Part shown: positions 43,413 through 52,460 of the stretch, in pieces | Position numbering within the stretch: the first letter of the stretch is position 1 | Layout: every line of letters begins with the position of its first letter | Assembly: GCA_027575765.1 (NCBI GenBank) | Contig: JANBPT010000073.1 | Coordinates: forward strand, 1 to 64,000 | Direction of reading: 5' to 3' | DNA: 64,000 nt | Source: Tieghemiomyces parasiticus | Lineage: Eukaryota > Kickxellomycota > Dimargaritomycetes > Dimargaritales > Dimargaritaceae | Notes under the pieces: model-generated | Told to the model about the DNA's origin: nothing | The model's database searches: none | The model's input: only the letters and a program-made list of their open reading frames with translations | Made by a program: the position numbers and the translations under genes

Positions 43413-45453
43413 ATGCGGTTGCTTCACATCACCACGGGGCTGTTGTTAGCCTGTACCACGCCGTGGGTATCGGGCAGCCGTCCATTTCCAGAGACCTTTG
43501 ATGAGCAACTCCTCGTCCATCCGCTGACCGCTGACAAGATTTTGTCACACTTCGACTTCCAGGTCCGCGTGCCAAGTCCAGCGCTGGGCTCGTCAGGTAA
43601 GTCCGCCCTCTGCGCCCACGGCCAGGCCCCGACCGGGCTTAACCTTTGGTTTTTTTTTTGTCTTTTTCGATTGGTGGGCCTGGGTGACCAACCCCAAAGG
43701 CACAATGGGTGCCTATGGGCCTTACTCTGGGCTCCATAACTGATTGACTCACCCCCATGTCTGCGCAATACCACCCAACCCCTCGTATTCGCCCCGTATC
43801 CCAGACGACCAACACTACCGACTGTTCCCCCGGCTCATCGGCCAGATCATTCAAAAGTATGAGGTCGAAGAGTTCCACCTCAAGTTCACCCAAGGCCACT
43901 GGGATTACGAGCGCTGGGGGTATCCCCCGGAGGTGTCCTCCGCACCCAGCCTCGAGCTACGGACACGGCTACGGGATTCGCCCGACCTTGAAGAGCGCTG
44001 GCAGGGGTTCAATAACGCCCTCTCTGGTCTCTTCTGTGCCTCTATTAATTTCATCGACGGGACGACGACGTCGGAGCCGCGGTGGTCGTTCCAGCCCGCC
44101 GAAGAATTGCGCTCGGTACTGCAGCAGCCCACCGCCCCCTTCCCCGCTATTAGCCCGGCCTCGCTGCCAGTAATGGGGGCCAACGGCACTACCCCCACAG
44201 TGCTACGTCACTCCTTCCTCGCCCGCGAGAACGTATGCACTGAGAATCTCACGCCGTGGATCAAGCTACTTCCATGCCAGGCCCAGGCCGGGCTGGCCGG
44301 GCTTCTCAACTCGTACCGTTTGTACGATACCCACTTCCACTCTATGGGTATCCACGTCACGAGTGTCTGCCCGGACGCCCGGTGCATCCAACGCGAACTC
44401 CAGACCCGCCAGACCCTCACCGTCGTGTCGGACCGTCACCGGGTGGCCTATCAACCGACGGCCCTGCTGGCGTCCCTCTTTGACCGTCGGTTGACAGGAG
44501 CCTGTCCACTGGCCCGGACCAGTCGCGTCCTCGTGACTGTGCCTGAAACTGGCGGGGCCCGGCTAGACACAGACCCTACGGCGTGGCTGCCGGCGACTTC
44601 CCTACCGGGCCACCGCGTCGCTGAGTTTGACCTGTACCAACTTGCCTCCCAACAACCCCATCCTGGGACGGGAATTGATTTGGCTCTGACCTGGCCCACC
44701 GTAGATAGTTCCGCCGGGCTACCGGCGCCCGTGGTACCACTTACCGTGCACCGCCAGGTGGCAGGTCACGGCCTCGAACACGGTCACCTTCTAGTCACCA
44801 TCACGAACCGGGGCGACCAACCGCAGACGGTAACCTACCTGGATACGCTACCCTGGTACCTCAACGTCTACTTCCACACGCTGGCTTTCCATACCCACTC
44901 GTTGGAGGATGCCACGGGCGGTTCCGGTGACCTCTCTCCGACGGCCCCCATCGATATGTACCTGCAGACGTCGCTCGACCACGGCCGGCCCTCGGCCATG
45001 GAGCTCAAACTGGTTCTGGCACCGCAGTCTCGGACCACCATCACAATGGATTTCGACAAGGCCTTCCTCAAGTATACCGAACACCCGCCCGACGCTAACC
45101 GCGGTCTCAACGTCGGGTCGGCCATCCTCAGCGCGCTCGACCTTCCAGCCCCGGTCGTGTCATCCTGCACATACCAGCGCCTCCTGCTCCGCTCAGGCGC
45201 CAGCCGGACCGCGGATAAGCATAGCGAGGAGGAGATGGTGACGGCCTGCCTCACTCGCCTCTATACGGAACTGTTCCTCGTCAACCTGCCCACCCCAGAC
45301 TTCAGTATGCCCTACAATGTGATTGCCTTCACCTGCACCGTCCTGGCTTTCTTCTTTGGGTCCATGTTCAATGCCCTCATCCGCGGCTATACGGCGGTCG
45401 AGGTGGAAGATGAGCTGAAGGCGGAAGAGTCAGACGCCAAGAAGGTGGACTAG
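43413..45453 (+). CDS. GPI16: GPI transamidase subunit GPI16/PIG-T (two exons)
   Basis: GPI16 is an ER-lumenal scaffold of the GPI transamidase, which cleaves the C-terminal signal of precursors and attaches the GPI anchor. Exon 1 is 43413-43596, the intron 43597-43804 (GTAAGT...CCCAG, 208 nt, phase 1) and exon 2 43805-45453: 610 residues, the usual family length. It starts with a signal peptide (MRLLHITTGLLLACTTPWVSG) and then FDEQLLVHPL...HFDFQ. The hallmark after the splice is HYRLFPRLIGQII..EEFHLKFTQGHWDYERWG. The chain ends with one membrane span (VIAFTCTVLAFFFGSMFNAL) and a short charged cytosolic tail. Cys residues in the lumenal part include the conserved one before CxQAxxGLAxLLN (LPCQAQAGLAGLLN), which pairs with GPI8 in yeast. 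The intronless reading would be broken at 43597. The gene converges on NDUFS6. Confidence 0.95.
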
Positions 45454-45527
45454 CTTGGCCGGGCCCTGCATCTGAATGTGTGAGAGGGGGGGGCTGGCGT
45501 TCTTAAGGATACATAATAATGGTCCAC

Positions 45528-45533
45528 AATAAA
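45528..45533 (+). terminator. polyadenylation signal of GPI16
   Basis: Exact AATAAA, 75 nt after the stop codon and in the 250-bp spacer shared with the convergent NDUFS6 gene. Confidence 0.5.
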
Positions 45534-45702
45534 TAGCTCACAACCTGTCTAGCATTGCTGTTAAGGACAAACGAATTAAAAACAAACGACTGCGGCGTAG
45601 TGTGAAATGAAGTTTAATTTTGCAGCTAGAGGCCGCCACTGCGAGAGTCGCCAAGGCGGCCACTCTAAAATAATAATAGGAGGTCATCCACCAAGTCCTT
45701 CT

Positions 45703-46212
45703 TTAATGGTGGTGCGGGGCCTTTTGGAAACGCAGCCCGCAGTACCCGCACGCGTGGGGAATATCTTCTTGGTCGAGGTTGATGTACACCTTGGGGTGAC
45801 CGAGTGAGCCACCACCACCATCGCACACAGCCTTCCGGCCATCAACGACACGGATGGGCTCCTCGGCAATCAGGTCGATCGCGGCCATCGGGCGGGGCTG
45901 GGCCAGCAGGTCGACCTGGGCGAATCGCGGGTCGTCCATGGCCACGGTCCGCGGACGCTGCTGGCGTGACCAGGTAGTCGGATGGTTGGGCGACTGCTTG
46001 GCGGCCTCAATGGAGGCGGTCTGCGGGTCGGTGATCGTAATAGGTTTGGTTGACTCGTGGACGACCACTTTGCCTTCCTCAATGGAGACTGTGTCCGACT
46101 CTTTGGGTTGCGAAGAGAGGAAGCGGCGGTGGAGGGACGCGGCGGTTGGCAGACGGCGCGCGACCGAAAGAGGCCGCGCGGTGAGGCTGGTTAGCCGTAG
46201 ATTGCGGAGCAT
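45703..46212 (-). CDS. NDUFS6: complex I 13-kDa zinc subunit NDUFS6
   Basis: NDUFS6 is a peripheral-arm subunit of NADH:ubiquinone oxidoreductase that binds one zinc and is needed late in assembly. The protein is 169 residues from ATG 46212. The first 35 residues ([20 protein letters not shown]...) are a mitochondrial presequence. The zinc site is at the C-terminus: Cys in [14 protein letters not shown], His in the same GHP, and CGYC in [25 protein letters not shown] and [10 protein letters not shown] are the strongest family motifs. The end is His-rich (HHH). No intron. It shares its 3' spacer with GPI16. Confidence 0.95.
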   Translation of the reverse strand: MLRNLRLTSLTARPLSVARRLPTAASLHRRFLSSQPKESDTVSIEEGKVVVHESTKPITITDPQTASIEAAKQSPNHPTTWSRQQRPRTVAMDDPRFAQVDLLAQPRPMAAIDLIAEEPIRVVDGRKAVCDGGGGSLGHPKVYINLDQEDIPHACGYCGLRFQKAPHHH

Positions 46213-46952
46213 GTTGCACAGATTTGCGGGTAAAGGGATAGGGGGATAAGAGGAAACAGGCGAGGTAGATAAAATAAGGCTGTTTGTGGGAAGGATGTAG
46301 TCGAAGGGATCGTAAAGTCACATGGTTGGGCAGGGGCTGTCAAGATCTGCCATGCCAATGGAATGGTAACGAGAGCCCGGGGATAGTGTCGATGTGAGGG
46401 GTTGGGGTGGCGGGGAGACCTGAACACACACACACATACTCTTGGTTGTGCGGATTCGACTCGCCACCCCCGCTTCCCTGGCACCTTGAATCTTGTAAAG
46501 TTGGCCAGGCCATAGCGTGGAGGATAGAATCGGGCCGTTCACTAATGTGGCTAGGTCTATACCTTGGGAAAGGAGGGGGAAGGCTTCAAGGGCCTGTTGC
46601 GACCCCGTTGGGCGGCACCTTGATAGCTAGCCCGGATGCACCCTCTCTCCAGAGTGACCTGGCGAGCTGCATCTTCATGCCTTGGTTATTTCAATCGTCC
46701 TATTAGGTGCCCGACCAAACCCACTCCCCCCACTCACCTAATTTACAGCTACCCGCGTTCCTGTTACCCCAAGACAGCCATCACTACTCCCCGCCACTAA
46801 GCCGAGCCTAGCTCCTGACCCTCGCTTATATTACTTCCATCTCCTTTCTGTTGCCCTACTCCAAGCTGAGCCGACTCTGACCCGCTCTAATATCGCTCCA
46901 TTATCTCTGGCAACTGGTCTTTTCTTTGGACACCTTGGTAATCCTCTTGACC
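46213..46952. other. divergent promoter region of NDUFS6 and SUS1
   Basis: Head-to-head spacer. Purine-rich on plus next to NDUFS6 and pyrimidine-rich next to SUS1, so each gene has a pyrimidine-rich leader on its own strand. No gene is seen. Confidence 0.5.
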
Positions 46953-47437
46953 ATGGCCCAGGACGCTGTAGCCGACCGGGTCAAGGTGGCCGTTGAGCAG
47001 CGGTTAGTTGAGTCTGGAGAGAAAGAACGGTTGCAAGAGATCCTCCGCGCCCATCTCATCGAGTCGGGATGGAAAGACCACGTCAAGGCCCAGTGCCGTG
47101 ATATCATCCGCGCTCGTGGGGCGGCCAACTCGTCTGTTGAGCAGCTCATGCGGGAGGTTGCTCCCGATGCCCGAGGTAAGCCTGCTTTTTTTTTTTCACC
47201 CGTCGGTTGGAAGATTGTGGCCCCGTATATTTTTAAAGGCGCCCTTCTTTCTCACGTACCCAGCCTAACTAACCTCCCCGTTGTACCTTCTCGGACGTTT
47301 CACTTCCCTTTTCCACGGCCACCGGTCCTTCAGCCAACATCCCTGAAAATGTCAAGCGGACACTACTTACTCGGCTCAAGACCTACCTAATGGAAAACAT
47401 CCAAGACTTGGACGCTACGCCGCCTAGCCAGCCCTAG
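46953..47437 (+). CDS. SUS1: SAGA/TREX-2 subunit SUS1 (ENY2), two exons
   Basis: Sus1/ENY2 is a small helical protein shared by the SAGA deubiquitinase module and the TREX-2 mRNA-export complex at the nuclear pore. Exon 1 is 46953-47175, the intron 47176-47333 (GTAAGC...TTCAG, 158 nt, phase 1) and exon 2 47334-47437: 108 residues, the family size. Signatures are GEKERLQEILRAHLIESGWKD, VKAQCRDIIR and, after the splice, IPENVKRTLLTRLKTYLMEN. The first exon starts at ATG 46953; the upstream TTG is not needed. Without the splice the frame would run on to 47390 with unrelated residues and lack the last helix. Confidence 0.93.
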
Positions 47438-50229
47438 CCGCACTGCGCTGCCTTTCTGATCCCTCCCCTCTCGATCTTGCTGTTCCTCTGCACCATGTAC
47501 CTTACCGACTAAATTTATGTATTAAAAACGCCATGTGCTCTCTAAGCAGTAGACTACTGCCAGTCCTGTAAGAAGCTGGCATTTGTTGAATACGTGCACC
47601 ATCTTTTCGTCCATGGCCTGATTCTCTAGTTGTTCAACCGCTTAAATGGTTAAATGTATCCTCAATGTGGCAAAATAGGCTACAGATGAGGCCACGCCAC
47701 ATAGGCGGACAATTTGCTTATCCAAACTATGCTCTTCGCGAGTTTAACTATGAACCACACTCTATAGTAACTCCCGGCGAACTGGCCAATGGAGTGTGCA
47801 TTGGTACCTTGCGAATATATATATATCTTAATTTATGGATGTAGGCCAACTAGTATAGCTCCTTGGTGGCGGCAGGACCGAAACGATACAATTCAGCCGG
47901 ACCGTTAAGCCACTTCTGACATGCCCAAGTTCCCTTGGCCCGAACCCCGGATATTATTTTTTTAAAAAAATTCAGGACTCAATGACCAGGCCTCAATTAC
48001 GGTAGAGTGGCACATCGCATCAGCAATTGTAAAATAGTCAAGGGCCATTGAACGGTTAAGTATCGGTCCAAACGGAAGCTAGCCCCTTTAGAGTGTTTAC
48101 CTAGCCTAGTGAAAGATCGCCAAGAGGTCAACCTTTGACTCAATTTACAGATGCGAGGGAGAGATGAGAAATTCATCACAGCCGACAGCACACTGCATAC
48201 GGGATTACGATCGATTATGAGGCGTGCACCCCAGGAAGGGGCGAAGGGAATACATGAGTGGCGGATCGAGACCGAGGGTGGAGCTACAGGATAAAGCAAA
48301 TATCTATTGTACGTTTGACTTTAGCACAGCGTAGTAAACGATGGCCCACTTATTTACGGACAAGTTTTAACTTTGCCGACAGGACGCCGTCCTGTTTTAC
48401 CAAGGGGGTCCGGTGCAGTTCTGTCCGCCAACGGCGAGCAAATTCGGGTTCGTCCACTTGGACCGAAACTGGAGGCTGCCGAGGTTGCCCTACGTCTTTT
48501 AACACTTCCGAAAATAGCCGATGTCAACCGGAAAGCAATGATGAATCCTTCATAACGTGACAGCGACTAGGTAGGTTTGATGTTATGATGGCGAAGCTTG
48601 GTGGTATTAGCTGGAAAATATCTAAGCGCCTTTGGTTATAGGGCCAGCCACAGCCAATCCCAATGGATCATGGCCTACGCTGGGCTCCAATGTGGACAGG
48701 TTAACGAAGCACACTTGACATTTTTTAACATAGGTAATGGCCTTCACCGGTCCAAAGGCAGGATGATTTTAACCCATCTGTGTTTCAAGGGCCAGTCGGT
48801 GTTGTAGGAATGTGGTCTATGGCCAGAGAGTAGGCGGGCGAGTGGACAGTAAGGAGATCAGTTCTATCCGCTTAGCTCGCAGCCCCCGTGCCGTAAAACA
48901 ATAATAATAAAGTCTAGATGGTCGGGAGAAGAGGGCGAAGCCGTAAAGTGGAGTCTCTCGGCTATTGGAGTTGATAGGGCCCAGTGCCTTCGAAAATCTT
49001 GACCTGGTCTTATCAGTGCCGAGAGATAGGTAGCCGGTGAGGTCGCTAGTACAGCGGCAGACCTATGGCGTGACCTTATCTTTGCTGACCCCCCCCCTCC
49101 CCTAATCTTAGCTTAATCGTTGTAGCGCCACATAAAGGATGGATTCGCGAGCCTGATGCTGACGACTACGGTACGGAATGGGTGCACGTGTGCAAGTCGC
49201 ACATACGGGCTCTCTTCAAACTGGGGGGCTTCCGGTCAAGTTGTGCAATAACCACTTACAAATGAACGTCACGGCTAATCGAAGGGCCGGTCACTGGAAA
49301 GGGTATTTGCTTTTATTTTTCATTCAATCACCCTTGGACTACATTAGGGAAGAGGACTGGGGTGGTGGATCCCCAGTCGAAATAAATCACCAATGATTCA
49401 GCCCGTGGGCCTTTGGTGCACTGAGGGACGGAAGCAAAATATAGATGCAGTCTAAACTATAATACAAAGGGGTGGCGAGAGAGGGGCGACTCCAATGCCA
49501 CTATAAATCCCGGTGATTTCGAGAACCAATCCTGCCGGGGCCGTATAGGCCACTGCTCGGGCCCCCTACCTACTATCTATAAAGAGAGGTGGAAAAACAA
49601 CATGACTATGCTACTCGGTGCAATGTGACGAGCTCGTGCTTCGGCGTCGTAGCTAGGGCAACAGCTCTCGGGTTTCGGCCAGAGCCTCCAAGATGAGCTT
49701 CATTTTGGTGATCAGCAGGCCGTGTCGTTTGCAAAATACTCCAGCGCCACGGAGGTTAAGTTTGGGATCCCGCAAAAGACAGCTGCACTCGATCAACTGG
49801 GGGACTCTCCGCAGTTGCCCACCGCCAAAATGGTGTTTTCCATCTCTATACTCTCTTTTCTTCCCCGCTCCAAATAACCACCACTGTATCTACCGTGCAG
49901 TCTCTGCATATAAAACCGGCCGGTTTGTCCCCCTCCCTCTTCAGAAGGTATCCATCTCGGTTCCATGTCCTCCTCCCCAGAGTATCTCCAATGCCGCATT
50001 GGGCCTCGGTACCCCTCTTCTAATCGTCTTTTATTGATCTCTTTTCCCCTACACGACGCTAAGACGGCCTAAAAAGAGTACTGGTCGCATCTTACCACAC
50101 CCCTACACTTGGATTTTTTAAATAAGCGCTTTGCTACCGCCACGCACTTGGACAGTATCGATTTTTAGCGTTGTACTCCTTCCTGTTCGGCCAAGCTTTG
50201 ATTTGTCGCACGTCGGTCATTTTTTCGCC
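47438..50229. other. intergenic; TA and A/T tracts
   Basis: No gene is accepted in 2.8 kb. It contains a TA tract at about 47816-47827 and G/C runs near 49088. A 60-codon frame at 48373-48555 looks peptide-like and is preceded by an acceptor-like CCGACAG, but I cannot link it to anything. A TATAAAA element near 49909 is listed separately. Confidence 0.5.
49909..49915 (+). promoter_or_regulatory. TATA-like element upstream of GT15 copy 2
   Basis: TATAAAA on the coding strand, 315 bp before ATG 50230 and followed by a pyrimidine-rich stretch. It would imply a long 5' UTR, so its role is uncertain. Confidence 0.3.
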
Positions 50230-51447
50230 ATGGGTAGCATCCTCAATAGCACGACGTACCGGGTCGTGTTCATCCTGGGTATGACCGTCTTTCTCCTGCA
50301 CCTCCTATTCACTTTCGGCGGGTCCCGTTGGTCGGGTTTCCACGGTACATCATCACCCCCCAACTGCACCGTCCTTGTAGCCCCTAGTGGCGTGGCCATG
50401 GCTGAGAAAGCGGTAGCCACACCTCTCGTTACTAGCAAAATCAGCCCGCCCACCACCACGCCGGGCAAGCGGGCTAACGCCGTGTTTGTTATCCTGGCGC
50501 GAAACCACGAGCTCTTCGGTCTAGGTCGAAGCCTGCAGCAGCTCGAGCAGCGCTTTAACCATCAATTCAACTACCCGTACGTGTTTCTGAATGACGAGCC
50601 CTTCGATGATGATTTTAAACGAGTAGCCGCCGCCGTGGTGAGCGGTAATGTGTCATTCGGCCTCATTCCCAAGGAGCACTGGAGTTATCCATCATGGATC
50701 GACCTTAACAAAGCTGCCGCGGGCCGCAAGAAACTCAAGAACATCATCTACGGCCCCAGCGAGTCATACCGCCACATGTGTCGCTTTAACTCGGGCTTTT
50801 TCTTCCACCACCCGCTACTCGCCCAGTACGAGTACTACTGGCGCGTGGAGCCGGATGTGGATTTCACGTGTAACATTGACTACGACCCGTTCGTGTACAT
50901 GCAGGAGCGAAGTCTCAAGTACGGCTTCACTATCAGCTTGCACGAGATTCCTCAGACGGTGGCCACACTTTGGAAGACCACCAAGGATTTCATGGCTCAG
51001 CACCCTGAGTACGTGTCGCACCCCAACACCCTCGAGTGGGTGGTGGACAAGCGCACCGGTGACTACAATCTTTGCCATTTCTGGTCCAACTTTGAAATTG
51101 CCAACCTGAACCTACTGCGCTCCGAGCGGTACCAGGCCTATTTCGACCACCTGGACCAGGCCGGTGGCTTCTTTTACGAGCGCTGGGGCGACGCCCCTGT
51201 CCACTCGCTGGCGGCCGCCATGTTTCTACGTAAGGACGAGATTCACTTCTTTGAGGATATCGGCTACCGCCACTCGGTCTTCGAAAACTGCCCCACTGGC
51301 TTGACGTTCAACCTCCAGAACTGCAACTGCAACTCCAAGCGGAGTGTCAACCTGCAGACCCATACGTGCACCGGGGACTTCCTCAAGTTGAGTCCGCAGA
51401 GCGACTTCAACATCACCACCATGAAGCAGCACAATGTTGTGCAGTAA
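50230..51447 (+). CDS. GT15 alpha-1,2-mannosyltransferase (KRE2/KTR family), copy 2
   Basis: Paralogue of the gene at 5873, with the same Golgi enzyme design: 405 residues, anchor at about 11-30, short Ser/Pro stem, then the catalytic domain. Shared motifs are FNHQFNYPYVFLND, SYRHMCRFNSGFFFHHPLL, YWRVEPDV (Glu207), CHFWSNFEI and FYERWGDAPVHS. It differs in the stem and in the C-terminal tail, which is longer (STOP after a TMKQHNVVQ end) and has the CNCN variant of the Cys-rich segment. The frame opens at TTG 50131; ATG 50230 fits the short cytosolic tail of family members. The two genes are about 43 kb apart, in the same orientation, and retain no intron, so they could be either a dispersed duplicate or an old one. 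Confidence 0.94.
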   Translation: MGSILNSTTYRVVFILGMTVFLLHLLFTFGGSRWSGFHGTSSPPNCTVLVAPSGVAMAEKAVATPLVTSKISPPTTTPGKRANAVFVILARNHELFGLGRSLQQLEQRFNHQFNYPYVFLNDEPFDDDFKRVAAAVVSGNVSFGLIPKEHWSYPSWIDLNKAAAGRKKLKNIIYGPSESYRHMCRFNSGFFFHHPLLAQYEYYWRVEPDVDFTCNIDYDPFVYMQERSLKYGFTISLHEIPQTVATLWKTTKDFMAQHPEYVSHPNTLEWVVDKRTGDYNLCHFWSNFEIANLNLLRSERYQAYFDHLDQAGGFFYERWGDAPVHSLAAAMFLRKDEIHFFEDIGYRHSVFENCPTGLTFNLQNCNCNSKRSVNLQTHTCTGDFLKLSPQSDFNITTMKQHNVVQ

Positions 51448-52460
51448 TATAAACACTGCCCTTTCACGTATCCCTTTATGATTACTAAGTTATACCGATA
51501 CATTAAATGCCCAACTGTTGACACGGATCATTGGCCACTATATAGAGTCCGGCGGTATCATGCGTAACCTGGTTTTATAGCCCGGTCCAGAACTACAGCC
51601 ATTCCTCATAAAACGGTCTACCCTCCTCTCCTACCATGATCAGCCCTACCTAACTCCCCCCCCACTGTGCCTGACGTTTCACCGACTCTAGCTCATTATA
51701 CTTCCTATTGTCATTTAGGACCATTCTTTTAAAAAATAACCTCTCATCAATGAGAGAAGTCTCTTTGTCGTGGCTTTTAAGGGTCCCCCGCGCATTCACC
51801 ACCGTAAGCAAAGGGTAAATGAAGAAACGTAGTATGGTTAAGGAGCCACTTCCTACCACTGCCGACATACCTGCAGTTGCTATTCATCATTCTGAAAGTC
51901 CCTAGTCCAGACACATTATTTTCTCGGAGTTACTGGCATGACATCCCAGGTTCCTAGTCGACCATGGGTCCCAAGGCGGTACTCCGAAGCCCGGCGGGAG
52001 AAGCCGTTCTGATTTTGCCGGTGTCTGTGCCGAGGTTTTGATGCACCTGATAGGTTGGATGGGCACCATTCCTTTGTATTTTACTCTACTGGAAACATGA
52101 ATTTTCTAGCTTTCCGTACAGGTAGTCGCAATTAGGATATGTAGAGCTCAGCATTTCAATCCGGGGAAGTGACACTGAGCCAATACAATGAGTATACACA
52201 TACGCACACACACATTTTGGAGGTTAGCTAGATTGACCTTTATGCTATGCGTGATGAATGCATGGTAGAATAGAAAAAGCGGATAAACATTGGAAAAATG
52301 AGAGGGTGCTTCATCTGAAAAATGAGGCAGGCATTACAATGAAAGTTTAGATGGCTATAGAATAGGGCGGGGTGGTGAGTTCCTATAGCATCTCGACCCG
52401 GCGGGTTTTCTTTTGGCCAAAGAAAGATAATCATCCTCCGAATTACGATTAATCCTTGCC
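51448..52460. other. convergent intergenic region
   Basis: AT-richer spacer between the tail-to-tail GT15 copy 2 and UTP4 genes. A 72-codon minus-strand ATG frame (51868-51650) has no recognisable feature and is not accepted. No gene is seen. Confidence 0.5.
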
